Shown here piece by piece: positions 40,658-49,062 of a stretch of DNA of 64,000 nt; within the stretch, counting starts at the first letter, position 1; each line of letters begins with the position of its first letter. The notes below the pieces were generated by a model that worked only from the letters and a program-made list of their open reading frames with translations, was not told where the DNA came from and did not search any database. A program made the translations under genes and the position numbers. Source of the stretch: an uncultured Geobacteraceae bacterium (GTDB taxonomy: Bacteria; Desulfobacterota; Desulfuromonadia; Geobacterales; Pseudopelobacteraceae); contig CAJAFV010000042.1 in NCBI GenBank assembly GCA_903939115.1, positions 1-64,000 on the forward strand, read 5' to 3'.

Positions 40658-40834
40658 ATGAAACGTGACCGTAAAATTCTTATCTGCTTAAATGATTCCG
40701 AACATGCCGCCCTCGATCGTCTGGTTCAATCGTATTCGTTTGACGGTGCCGTCGTATCAAAATCTTTTCTCGTTCGTCACGCCTTAAAACTTTTACCAGC
40801 TCAACAGAATTTTTCTTTTACGCCGTCGATTTGA
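40658..40834 (+). CDS. Ribbon-helix-helix regulator, prophage
   Basis: A 58-residue protein (MKRDRKILICLNDSEHAALD...VSKSFLVRHALKLL) of CopG/Arc type with a strong AGGAGG. It is divergent from the XRE repressor and occupies the same place relative to att as the RHH gene at 31645 of the satellite. Probably part of the lysogeny/replication switch. Confidence 0.75.
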   Translation: MKRDRKILICLNDSEHAALDRLVQSYSFDGAVVSKSFLVRHALKLLPAQQNFSFTPSI

Positions 40835-41002
40835 AAAAGTGCGTGCTAGTAATACCGCACTTTAGGCTCAAAATTGGGCCAAATCCAAAAATCCGCCACG
40901 ATCAAAAAGCTTGTAAGATTTCAGAATCATTACCGAATCAGCACTTTTTACCAACATTATTCAATAGTTCTAATAAACAGCCTTTGTGAGCGTAAATTAA
41001 TC

Positions 41003-41344
41003 ATGAAATATTCCATACAAAATGACGGCAAAGGTACTGTAATGATTCGTGTTTTTGTCCCTGAAAACCTTGCAATGTCTTTCTTGACTTTTATTAACCA
41101 AAACGCACAAAAAAAACCAGAAATTAAAACGGATTCACGAATACAAAATGAAAAATACTTCACCGAATTAAACACCCTGGCTTGTTCTTTTTTTGATGAT
41201 GCCGTTAAAAGCGGATTCGCAATCAGTACGGCTGTCTCTGAAACGAATTATAGTCTTAAATCAGCGGGATTTGCTAATGTTTCTTACAATATTACACGAA
41301 GTATTTTGCAGAAAAATGGTAGGTTGAAACAAAAAATTCAATAA
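41003..41344 (+). CDS. Att-proximal inovirus protein (related to 31851 gene)
   Basis: 113 residues from ATG 41003: KYSIQNDGKGTVMIRVFVPEN, then FDDAVKSGFAISTAVSETNY and SYNITRSILQKNGRLKQ. It shares domain order and the GRLK end with the 166-residue satellite protein, and like it ends just before an att site. The upstream part of the open frame to 40874 lacks similarity and a ribosome site. Function unknown. Confidence 0.65.
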   Translation: MKYSIQNDGKGTVMIRVFVPENLAMSFLTFINQNAQKKPEIKTDSRIQNEKYFTELNTLACSFFDDAVKSGFAISTAVSETNYSLKSAGFANVSYNITRSILQKNGRLKQKIQ

Positions 41345-41358
41345 TATCGATTACATTC

Positions 41359-41397
41359 GATATATTATGTCAAGTACGTTGTACTTTGACATAATAT
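41359..41397. mobile_element. Right attachment site (dif-like, XerD half) with a long hairpin
   Basis: GATATA (41359-41364) and XerD-arm-like TTATGTCAAGT (41365-41375) repeat the central site over 19 bases (GATATATTATGTCAAGTAC). The strand also forms a nearly perfect hairpin: arms 41362-41377 and 41381-41397 with a three-base loop and one bulged base. The XerC half is missing. This fits the right end of an XerCD-integrated inovirus. Confidence 0.6.
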
Positions 41398-41423
41398 GTG
41401 GTGCTCGTTCGATGTTCGACGAA

Positions 41424-41462
41424 GTAAACCAGTTGACATCTTGGACGGTAAACCAGTTGACA
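41424..41462 (+). repeat. Two 15-bp direct repeats at the right prophage flank
   Basis: GTAAACCAGTTGACA occurs at 41424-41438 and 41448-41462 (24-base period). The rest of 41398-41631 holds no supported gene. Confidence 0.45.
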
Positions 41463-41631
41463 AACGAAAACATAAAACAGAAGAACCATTTATGCGTTAA
41501 TGATCGCCTTCCATATTTCAATTCTGAGCCACTTTATTTGATTAAGGTATACACCCAGTATGCCCTTGTAAATGACTATGTTATTTATCAATCGTCCACA
41601 GCTTGATATACAAGCACCCCTCTTCTTGAGT

Positions 41632-41865
41632 CTATGCCTGCCCGTATGGTCTTGAATATTCCCAAAGGTCCTCAATCCGCTGTTTGGCTTTTATTAGGTG
41701 TTGTTTCATCTTCTCCAACTGTTTCTCTTGTTCTTCCGCAGAGTGTCCAAGAGCTTTTACTTGGGCAATCGTTTCCTCTAGGGATTGGACTTCTGCCTCT
41801 GCTGTTTTCAAATCGCGAAACAATTCCTTTTGCGCTTTTTTAACCCTTTCCACCTTTACCTCCAT
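41632..41865 (-). CDS. Small coiled-coil protein
   Basis: 77 residues from the ATG at 41865 (a TTG 14 codons upstream is possible). It is almost entirely heptad-like helix: KKAQKELFRDLKTAEAEVQ, LEETIAQVKALGHSAEEQEK and LEKMKQHLIKAKQRIEDL. A GAAGG lies upstream. Not recognised; it may be a host gene next to the prophage or a decayed piece of a longer coiled-coil protein. Confidence 0.5.
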   Translation of the reverse strand: MEVKVERVKKAQKELFRDLKTAEAEVQSLEETIAQVKALGHSAEEQEKQLEKMKQHLIKAKQRIEDLWEYSRPYGQA

Positions 41866-42041
41866 CGTTATGATTACCTTCAATGCGGCTGAAGGGTTCT
41901 TTGACAAATGCTGGCAAAGACGTTGAGAGTAATAAGAGGTATATTTGTTTCAATGGTTCCTTTGAACATAATAAATCGAGTATTGTTGTCAGCCTGTGGC
42001 ACTGATTTGGCACACTCACCATCTCCCCCACAATCTTGGTA

Positions 42042-42869
42042 TCAATAATCTATTTTCTCTACGCGGTAAGTTACCTTGTCTTTGACTACTTCAATAATCA
42101 CTAGGTGATAATCGGCATCACCCGAGTAGCCAAACCAGGTCAAAGATGCACCAGCACCCCCACTAATAATGCATGGAATGTCATTTATTATATCTGCATC
42201 AAACAAATGGATATGGGCGAATAGTCCCATCTCGACTTTCCGGTCAGACATTAGTTGGAATAATTCGTTGCTTCCCTTTTCAAAAGAATGTCTTGGCCAA
42301 CGATCTGTTTTGGGTGGAATGTGCATTGATACAAACTGGTGCTGGCGTTTCTTATCCAGATTTGTTGAAAGAAACGATAATTCTTCTTTCTTCAGTAAGT
42401 AATTGGAATTATCAACTGCCACTAGTCGTAAACCAAGTTTCGGGCTATCTATGGCAAAGTTTAATGGCCCAATCATTTTTTCAAATAAGGATAGGTTGCC
42501 TTCGTGATTTCCTCGCACTACAAAAAGCGGCGGCAAGCCTTTTATTGACTTTACGACATCCAAGAAGTGGGATAGTTCCTGACCGTTTCCTCTTTCTGAA
42601 ATGTCGCCGCCATGCAGTATAAAAAGTGGATTAATATCTTTAGCACGTTGAAGAATTTCAACAAATTTTTTATCATTCCCACGATTGTCTCCCACAAAAA
42701 CAATACTCCACCGATTTTGGTCAACAGACGCATATCTGCCTTCTAGCGCCTTCATTGAATTGGAATAAAGCGAAGTTGTCTCGACTGATAAACAGATGTT
42801 CACAGTTGCGAGTAATAGAACAATATTTATGACAAGAAATCGGAAAGCTTGTCGATGTCTTAACGGCAT
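42042..42869 (-). CDS. Exported calcineurin-like metallophosphoesterase
   Basis: A 275-residue protein with an N-terminal signal/anchor (FRFLVINIVLLLATVNICLS) and the ordered metal-binding motifs GDNRGN (GDxx), GGDISERG (GDxxxxG), RGNHEG (GNHE), MHIPP and AHIH (GHxH variant). It would hydrolyse phosphoester substrates in the periplasm or on the outer face of the inner membrane; the substrate is unknown. It is 40 bases from the IHF-like gene on the same strand. Confidence 0.88.
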   Translation of the reverse strand: MPLRHRQAFRFLVINIVLLLATVNICLSVETTSLYSNSMKALEGRYASVDQNRWSIVFVGDNRGNDKKFVEILQRAKDINPLFILHGGDISERGNGQELSHFLDVVKSIKGLPPLFVVRGNHEGNLSLFEKMIGPLNFAIDSPKLGLRLVAVDNSNYLLKKEELSFLSTNLDKKRQHQFVSMHIPPKTDRWPRHSFEKGSNELFQLMSDRKVEMGLFAHIHLFDADIINDIPCIISGGAGASLTWFGYSGDADYHLVIIEVVKDKVTYRVEKIDY

Positions 42870-42908
42870 AATTAGTTCCTTGCGGATTGGTTCGGCTATT
42901 CCTCTCGA

Positions 42909-43184
42909 TTATTTGTTGATTGCCTCTTTAAGGAGATTACTCGGCTTGAAAGTTAATATTCGCCTGGCTTCAATGGTTAGCGACTCGCCTGTCTGCGGAT
43001 TACAGCCACGACGATCTGCCTTCCGTTTGACCACGAAATTGCCGAAGCCGGATATTTTTAGATTCTCACCGGATTCAAGAGTCGATTTCATAATAGCAAA
43101 GACGGCTTCTACTATCTCAGCGGATTCTTTTTTTGATACACCGATACTATTGTGGACTTTTTCAAATATGTCGGCTTTTGTCAT
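42909..43184 (-). CDS. HU/IHF family DNA-bending protein (IHF alpha-like)
   Basis: A 91-residue protein with the bacterial histone-like fold: MTKADIFEKVHNSIGVSKKE, ISGFGNFVVKRKADRRGCNP, QTGESLTIEARRILTFKPSN. The RRG-x-NPQTGE DNA-contacting arm is preserved, though Arg is replaced by Cys just before Asn-Pro. It resembles IHF alpha more than HU. IHF-type proteins often aid phage recombination, but this copy lies outside the prophage. Confidence 0.9.
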   Translation of the reverse strand: MTKADIFEKVHNSIGVSKKESAEIVEAVFAIMKSTLESGENLKISGFGNFVVKRKADRRGCNPQTGESLTIEARRILTFKPSNLLKEAINK

Positions 43185-43216
43185 TGTTCCTCCAGCTTGA
43201 TCAAGATAAAAGTATA

Positions 43217-44089
43217 CTACTTCCCAACAGTAGCCCCCCTAGTAGTAGCCGTCGCAGTCGCTTCTGCAAACTCAGCAACCCCACCTCCCCCACCCTTCTG
43301 AACAAACTTGACGCCACGGGTCGTAGTTGAAATTTCCGACAGCTTGTTGGCGATTGAAAACACTCCACCGGCAGGTTTTACATCCAGAGTTCCTGTGGGA
43401 GATGTACTGGCATAGACAGTGACATTCTCCGTACCATATGGTGGTGATACTTCCAGATCAAAGCGGTCGTCACCGGATGGTATTTCGTAGACGACGCCAC
43501 CGTTGAAATAATTCTGATCGCGGTAGGGATTTGGCAAAAGTTGCAGCAGCGAGTTATCAGCCTGCTTGTAGACAACGTTGGCAAAAAATGGCTTGTTGGC
43601 TTTGATAAAGACCTTCATTCGCTCGCCCTTCACATATTCCTGCTTATCCGTCCAAACCCGAATTGCTAGTGGGCCGGAGGGATCGCTTTCCAGCAGATCC
43701 TGATTCTTTTTCGCATTCCCTGCCATCGCCTTCTCATCGGGAATAACTTCTACTTTGAGCTTCACCCGGTAGCAGTCACCAAGTCCCTGCTCTATGTACC
43801 ACTCCTTTAGTAACTCCTGAAGTACCTTGACCTGAGCATTGGCATACGCCGAAAGGAGATCTTTCTCCAGCATGGCGTCCTTAATGTGTGTCTCAGCCTG
43901 GATGTACGTTGCGGCCGATTCCGTGGCTTTGCGTTTGGCGTCAGCCATGGCTGTTGTTTCAGTAGCCTTTCGCGATTTATCATCGCCCATGCAGGCGTAA
44001 CCCTCGCCTTCGATGATGATGGACTGACCGGCGTGGAGTGATGAGACCATCATGCAGGTCAAGATAATAGACAGAATAAAGTGTTTCAC
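43217..44089 (-). CDS. Exported DUF4384-type protein
   Basis: About 290 residues from a GTG at 44089, chosen because GGAGG lies seven bases upstream and the signal peptide (KHFILSIILTCMMVSSLHA) starts there. The N-terminal half (GEGYACMGDDKSRKATETTAMADAKRKATESAATYI) has the LPP20/FlgT-like pattern of a renamed-by-repetition domain also seen at 48238, 53927 and 56668. The C-terminal half (RVWTDKQEYVKGERMKVFIKANKPF..LLQLLPNPYRDQNYF) is DUF4384-like. Ends in a Gly/Ala/Thr-rich tail. Likely periplasmic; no known activity. Confidence 0.72.
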   Translation of the reverse strand: MKHFILSIILTCMMVSSLHAGQSIIIEGEGYACMGDDKSRKATETTAMADAKRKATESAATYIQAETHIKDAMLEKDLLSAYANAQVKVLQELLKEWYIEQGLGDCYRVKLKVEVIPDEKAMAGNAKKNQDLLESDPSGPLAIRVWTDKQEYVKGERMKVFIKANKPFFANVVYKQADNSLLQLLPNPYRDQNYFNGGVVYEIPSGDDRFDLEVSPPYGTENVTVYASTSPTGTLDVKPAGGVFSIANKLSEISTTTRGVKFVQKGGGGGVAEFAEATATATTRGATVGK

Positions 44090-44213
44090 GGGCGATCCTC
44101 CAAAGGGGGAAGTAGATTCAGTTGTATAGACGAACAAAAAGTTCAAATATCCACATTTTTATTGACGTTGTACCACAAATTTCGACCTCACCGGTACTCC
44201 GGTAAAGTCCAGC

Positions 44214-44559
44214 CTATTTCTTTAACCGCTCGAAGACAAAACGTGCCTGACTGTCATCGGGGGAAAGCCTGATTGCTTCGGCCAGAGCCTCTCGCGCAGC
44301 GGCATCGTCACCCTTCTCGTACGCCAGCATACCAAGGGATTTCCAGAGCAGAGCCTCTTGTGGGAATTTAGTCGTTCCGTCACGCAGAAGAGTCGTGGCC
44401 TTATCCGACTCCTTCATCTCCTGGTGGCAAAGGCCGAGATAGTAATACGACTCGGCTGAAGGCTGCAGTTGCAGGTTTTCACTGAACAGCACTGCAGCCT
44501 TGCCGAAGTTACGCTGACGGAAATAGCTAGTGCTGAGGGTTCTTGGGTTATATTGAAAT
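44214..44559 (-). pseudogene. 5'-truncated TPR protein fragment
   Basis: The complement reads YFRQRNFGKAAVLFSENLQ, then SAESYYYLGLCHQEMKESDK and ALLWKSLGMLAYEKGDDAAA: two to three TPR repeats ending at a stop at 44214. Upstream the frame is closed by a TGA near 44565 with no good start, though a GTG at 44492 could begin a 92-residue protein. It looks like the C-terminal end of a longer TPR gene cut off by the insertion or rearrangement that brought the SIR2-like gene. Confidence 0.6.
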
Positions 44560-44655
44560 CAAATAATCTACTTTTCGGAGCGAACCGGCCAAACATGGTG
44601 GGTGTCATTTGCGGTGACTGTAAATCTGCTAATAGTCTTATCGTTTATCAAGGCG

Positions 44656-45648
44656 CTACCCCATAGTTTCCCCTTCTAAAGCGGCTAATTCTCTGAACCA
44701 TTCCTGAAGATCAATCAAAGATTTAGTCAGAAACGGGCCAGTACTCTCTACAATTTTCCCATTAATGGATACTGCGTGCTTCCACTCAGCAGTTCTCCTT
44801 GGGTATCTGCCAACTGAACTATTCCAGAAATCCTGCTCTATTATGCTGTGCGAGAGCGGAAAAAACTCGATCCACGCATTATCCAAGGTTTCCTTATCCT
44901 TGATGTCAACGATTTCGGCATGGCAGAAATCATGTGCCGGTGTTTGCTTCCATGCGTCGAGTAATAACTTTCTGGCATTCCAGTCTGTCGCTGGCCCAGA
45001 GTATCCAAAAATTGTCAAATGAAAAGCTTTCTGCAGCTTTTCTGTTACTGCAATCCAATCCCGAGAAATAATTGAATCCTTGGCGTAATTCTTATCCTCG
45101 TCGGGGAAAATCAGGCGTCCACGACCTAACGTGCAATTACATTCAGGGCATTTTTCTAATGGCGTGCCTAATACGTCATGTTCAGTGCATGTCGCAAATG
45201 CGACGCTACCGTGCAAAAACCGGATATCAGGAAGTTCGGCTACATTACTATTTCTTCTATAAGCCTGCATCAGAAATGGATCCCAGTTGAATGTCGCAAT
45301 GACATCCTTTCGCCGAAGACCCAGCACTAAATAATCGTAAATGGTCGGATGATCGGGGAGTTTCAAAACTTGGAAATAATTTTCAATCAATCGCTCAATC
45401 TTCGAAAGCTGTAACTCAAAATTTCCATTCTTTCTTATCCAGGAGAATGTATCTTCAAAATTACCTTGTGGAGGTTGTGCTTCTTGCAGTAATTCCTTCC
45501 AATCGGTTCCCAGAATTTTAGGCAGATCTTCCATCAAAGGCATGTCATTGCCAATGGCCGCCTTTGTTGCCCCAGCGCCAAGAATCACGACATGTGGCCG
45601 TGATCTCGCAACCGGTTTTGATTTCAGTTGTTCTTTCGTAAGTATCAT
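44656..45648 (-). CDS. SIR2-like fold protein with zinc knuckle
   Basis: A 330-residue protein with a Rossmann GAGA loop (VVILGAGATKAAI, 24-27), ATFNWDPFLM (Asn121, Asp123) similar to the TTNYD-type motif of SIR2-like NADases, FLHGS with the candidate catalytic His146, and a zinc knuckle (C154; C167, C170, C172 in CPECNC). FGYSGPATDWN later resembles the NAD-binding end of these enzymes. Such stand-alone SIR2-like proteins are often phage-defence NADases, but no partner gene is adjacent. It lies isolated between two TPR genes. Confidence 0.65.
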   Translation of the reverse strand: MILTKEQLKSKPVARSRPHVVILGAGATKAAIGNDMPLMEDLPKILGTDWKELLQEAQPPQGNFEDTFSWIRKNGNFELQLSKIERLIENYFQVLKLPDHPTIYDYLVLGLRRKDVIATFNWDPFLMQAYRRNSNVAELPDIRFLHGSVAFATCTEHDVLGTPLEKCPECNCTLGRGRLIFPDEDKNYAKDSIISRDWIAVTEKLQKAFHLTIFGYSGPATDWNARKLLLDAWKQTPAHDFCHAEIVDIKDKETLDNAWIEFFPLSHSIIEQDFWNSSVGRYPRRTAEWKHAVSINGKIVESTGPFLTKSLIDLQEWFRELAALEGETMG

Positions 45649-45762
45649 GCGCGTCGCCAGTCATATTCGACAAAATTACACTTTCAAACGTTCAATATAA
45701 CCCGCTTAGTGAAACACTGCCTGATTCACCCCGCTTGTCATACTTTCTCTATTCGTTAGGTT

Positions 45763-48180
45763 CTACCATTCAAGATCATTGTCTTTTAGTGTTTTTTGTG
45801 CTTCTTTGTTGCCCAACCTCGCAGATATGCGAAGATCAGCCTTTCCCTTCTCGTTCTGCCCCAGCTTGATATGCGCCACAGCGCGATTAAAATATGCGTA
45901 TGAATTTGTTGGGGCTATTTCGACCGATTTGCTGAAGTCGGTAATGGCCTCTGTATAATTTCCAAGGGACAAATTCGCGCTACCTCTTGCTACATATGCA
46001 CCGGTCGACTTCGGGTAAAAACGTATCAATTTATTGAATGCTTCAAACGCTTCTTTCATGTTCCCATTATCAAGTTCCATAGGTGCAAGCAACGTGAAGG
46101 TAAAGAAGTCTGCGGCGCCTCCAAATTCGGCTGCCGTAACCGCCTCACGGTAACATTTGAGCGCTTCTTGTTTGATACCCAGTCCTTGGTATAACATCCC
46201 CATGCTTCGATAGATTTCCTCTTTGAGTGGAGGTATATTGTCAATCGCGTCAAGAGCCAATTTGTAACTCTCAACGGCCTTATCAACCTTTTCTAGCATT
46301 TCGAACACACGTGCTTTTTTCACATAATATGACGATGCCATGGTGTCGGTCTTATTGAGTCTGTCATTGATATTAAACTCTAAGTTGAACTCATTGCTTT
46401 TAAAAATAGCCTTGTCATATTCGCCAAGTGCCTCTTCTGGCTTTTCTAAATCCATGTAGCTATCGCCTATTTCAGCATACACCGAATAAACGTTCATCCA
46501 TTCTAAAGCTAACCTGTAATCCTCAATAGCTTTTGTGTAATCCATGATTTTTCTACGTGCATTTGCCCGTTTTTCTAGAATACCGAAGGCAACCCCACTT
46601 CCAAGTTTCTGTTCTTTGTTGAGCGCCCCAAACGCTTTTTCCCATAAATTATAAGCACAGGAATAATCTTCAACTGCTGCTTCATAGTTACCCATGGTCT
46701 CATGCACAAGGGCTCTAACTTCATATGCGCTTTGTGGCCAATTAATACTGTCATTCTTCATCCCAATGGCCTGCGTCAAATCGCTTAACGCCTTTTCAAG
46801 CTCACCCAATTCCTTGTAGGCAATGGCCCTGTCGTGATAGGCCCCGGCGTCGTCCGGGTAAAGCTGAAGCCGCGAGTTGTAATCAGCCACAGCCAGCCTG
46901 TACTGCTTCAGGACAAGATATTCTTGCGCCCGTTTTGATAAAAATCGCTTTTTCCATTCTGCACTGGTCGAAAGATTTAGCCCCTGCGTTGACGCATCAA
47001 CAATTGCGTTACGGCTGTCGGAATCAATTTTTGGATAGTGTCTTGACTCATACCACATTGCTTTGAAATCTAGTGCGGCGGTCAGCACAAAGTAAGTGGT
47101 AGGCTTCCTGCCGTTGAGTTTAAGCGCCTTCTTGATATCGGAGATGGAGTTGTCGTATGCCTTCGGATTATCGGACTTACTCTCTAAATAACTATAGTAT
47201 CGGGCACGCAGGACATATGAGCGATAATCCTTTGGCCACTCTTTCACGAACACATTGATATCTAATCCCTCATATTCACTATGTGACCTCAATATTTGAG
47301 CTGGGGCAACTTCCAAAGCAGTCATGAAGTCGCTCATAGCCTGTGATAGTTTGTTCTGTCGCCAAAAGTATTTCCCACGCGCCTCATATAGTATTGCTGT
47401 ATTTTCATACGGATTGTTTGGGCCTTGCGCAAAATATTTTATCGCAGTGGTCATGTCCTCAGTCGCCCTTTGATAATCTTTGGCGACTTCTCCGTAGAGC
47501 ATGGCTCGCATTACGTATGGAACGAGATACTCTGGGTCAAGCTCTATAGCTTTATTGATTGCGTCGAGTGCTTCCTTGTTATCTGAAAAGCTCTTCTTTT
47601 CATCGAATACATTGAAAAACTTGGTTACCCAGTCTACGGATTGCTTCTGGTTTACTATCTTAGTGTATCTTTTTTGTCGTTCTTGCGGGTTGCTGGCCAG
47701 ATCCTTTTTGACCGCTTCAAGGTCTTTCGTTAATTGTTCTACCCTTTTTTGCGCCCCTTCAAGCTCTTTAGTTTTTTTGGTGTCATTCGTTATAACTTCG
47801 ATTGTTTGCTGAACAACCGATGGGTCTGCGTCGATTTTTGCTCTGAGCCAATACTTGTGACCATCCCATTTCTCGTCAATTATTATCGCAGCCACAATTC
47901 CGGCGGTGATAGATGTTATCTGGTCCTTCGTAAGCTTAGAATTTACCACCTCCGTCTGGCTGAAAAGAAAAACGCCGAGTTCTTCGAGCAGCATCCGTTT
48001 TGCCTGATCAAGGGCGTTGGCTCTGCTGGTTACTTTGCTGTCAAGCTCACCTGCCTCATAGGTGTACTCCTTAGTAAAGGTCTTTATTTCCGCCGTCGCA
48101 ACCTGAGCTGACCATAATATTGAAGCTACAAGTAAAATAGTGGCCTTAACAAGCATCATTTTGGTCTCCAGTTTCTTCAA
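45763..48180 (-). CDS. Exported large TPR protein with N-terminal LPP20/FlgT-like domain
   Basis: An 805-residue protein. A signal peptide (VKATILLVASILWSAQVATA) leads to a domain with KVTSRANALDQAKRMLLEELGVFLFSQTEVVNSKLTKDQI, similar in layout to FlgT/LPP20 N-terminal domains, then a coiled coil (about 140-170) and at least ten TPR repeats to the C-terminus (for example GAYHDRAIAYKELGELEKAL and SYAYFNRAVAHIKLGQNEKG). A periplasmic scaffold for protein assembly is likely. It lies upstream of the SIR2-like gene and 57 bases from the DUF4384 gene at 48238. Confidence 0.85.
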   Translation of the reverse strand: MKKLETKMMLVKATILLVASILWSAQVATAEIKTFTKEYTYEAGELDSKVTSRANALDQAKRMLLEELGVFLFSQTEVVNSKLTKDQITSITAGIVAAIIIDEKWDGHKYWLRAKIDADPSVVQQTIEVITNDTKKTKELEGAQKRVEQLTKDLEAVKKDLASNPQERQKRYTKIVNQKQSVDWVTKFFNVFDEKKSFSDNKEALDAINKAIELDPEYLVPYVMRAMLYGEVAKDYQRATEDMTTAIKYFAQGPNNPYENTAILYEARGKYFWRQNKLSQAMSDFMTALEVAPAQILRSHSEYEGLDINVFVKEWPKDYRSYVLRARYYSYLESKSDNPKAYDNSISDIKKALKLNGRKPTTYFVLTAALDFKAMWYESRHYPKIDSDSRNAIVDASTQGLNLSTSAEWKKRFLSKRAQEYLVLKQYRLAVADYNSRLQLYPDDAGAYHDRAIAYKELGELEKALSDLTQAIGMKNDSINWPQSAYEVRALVHETMGNYEAAVEDYSCAYNLWEKAFGALNKEQKLGSGVAFGILEKRANARRKIMDYTKAIEDYRLALEWMNVYSVYAEIGDSYMDLEKPEEALGEYDKAIFKSNEFNLEFNINDRLNKTDTMASSYYVKKARVFEMLEKVDKAVESYKLALDAIDNIPPLKEEIYRSMGMLYQGLGIKQEALKCYREAVTAAEFGGAADFFTFTLLAPMELDNGNMKEAFEAFNKLIRFYPKSTGAYVARGSANLSLGNYTEAITDFSKSVEIAPTNSYAYFNRAVAHIKLGQNEKGKADLRISARLGNKEAQKTLKDNDLEW

Positions 48181-48237
48181 TATTTCATTGAGATTATTTA
48201 GACGGACAACAGGAACTTTTCCCCAATGATTATCAGG

Positions 48238-49059
48238 TTATCTCTTCGGAGATATTCGATACGTCAATGTTGTCTCGCCCCAATCAGCAGGTTCCAGTTG
48301 TGAGAGACGCCTCAGCAGATCGCTGACCAGACCGGTAGATTTTCCGTCGTAGACTTTGAAGCCTTCTTTGAAACCGCCGTTCAGCAGTGGCTCTTCCTTT
48401 TTCGTGGCAATAATCTTGATCCGCTCCTCAGCTCCTGTCAGACGGGATTCAGGTAGCAATTGAGCCGTAAGGCGAATATCGCTACCATCTGGTGGAAAGT
48501 GGTATACCCGGTTTGTCTTTGCCATATTTTCAGGCAGTTCGGCATTGGGGAGAAGCTGTGTGACAGAATTGTCAGAGCCGATTACGAAGATATAAACGTG
48601 ACTGTCACTCGATAATTGGTACTGAAGCTGAACGGCGTCACCCTCCAGCAGTTTACTGCGGGAAAGAGCGGCACGAATAGTTATACCTTCCGTTTTATCA
48701 CCAAAGACCGGCAGCACAGTTACGCGCAGTTTGACCTGATAATGCTGCGGGTCATCCTTGTCACGCCCTTGTGATAAAACCTCCATTTTTTCTACTCTGC
48801 CTCGCACCCGTGCATGTACCAGATCCTCAGCCAATTGGCCGTTACTGACAACCGTATGGGAAAGAATAAACGTCCCTACCACCTGTTCGATAGCAGATCG
48901 TTGGCCGTCGGACTTGGCACGCTCATATACTTCACGTGGGGCTTCAAGATCGCTGCCAAAGGCTTCGCCGGTGACTTCAATGGTGATTGGTTTTTCAGCG
49001 GCAATTAGCGTCGCAGGTGAGAAAAGCAGAATAAGTATAAGCGCCAATATTACAGGCAT
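48238..49059 (-). CDS. Exported LPP20/FlgT-like plus DUF4384-type protein
   Basis: A 273-residue protein: signal peptide (VILALILILLFSPATLIA), LPP20/FlgT-like half (ITIEVTGEAFG..AREVYERAKSDGQRSAIEQVVGTFI..VEKMEVLSQG), then a DUF4384-like half (LLEGDAVQLQYQLSSDSHVYIFVIGSDNSVTQLLPNAE). It is built like the protein at 43217. It starts three bases after the caspase-like lipoprotein gene ends, so the two should be co-expressed and may work together in the envelope. Confidence 0.78.
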   Translation of the reverse strand: MPVILALILILLFSPATLIAAEKPITIEVTGEAFGSDLEAPREVYERAKSDGQRSAIEQVVGTFILSHTVVSNGQLAEDLVHARVRGRVEKMEVLSQGRDKDDPQHYQVKLRVTVLPVFGDKTEGITIRAALSRSKLLEGDAVQLQYQLSSDSHVYIFVIGSDNSVTQLLPNAELPENMAKTNRVYHFPPDGSDIRLTAQLLPESRLTGAEERIKIIATKKEEPLLNGGFKEGFKVYDGKSTGLVSDLLRRLSQLEPADWGETTLTYRISPKR

Positions 49060-49062
49060 AAT

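Larger units (their letters stand above)
32381..41364 (+). mobile_element. Filamentous prophage (inovirus), apparently complete
   Basis: Between the central and right dif-like sites lies a classic inovirus order: gpII-type Rep, ssDNA-binding protein, small membrane/coat proteins, strong terminator, minor coat proteins, adsorption protein, DUF2523/pVI and Zot/pI. A divergent regulator region and an accessory protease follow. Base composition is AT-rich compared with the host. There is no pIV secretin gene, so export would need a host secretin. No gene shows an obvious lesion. Confidence 0.85.

Noticed and set aside
29161..41397. CRISPR-like array in the AT-rich repeats
   Set aside because: Repeats occur only two or three times with no regular spacers; they are att sites, dyads or short duplications.
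41993..42012. Sigma-54-like TGGCAC-N5-TGGCA
   Set aside because: The -12 element lacks TTGC and no gene starts downstream on that strand.
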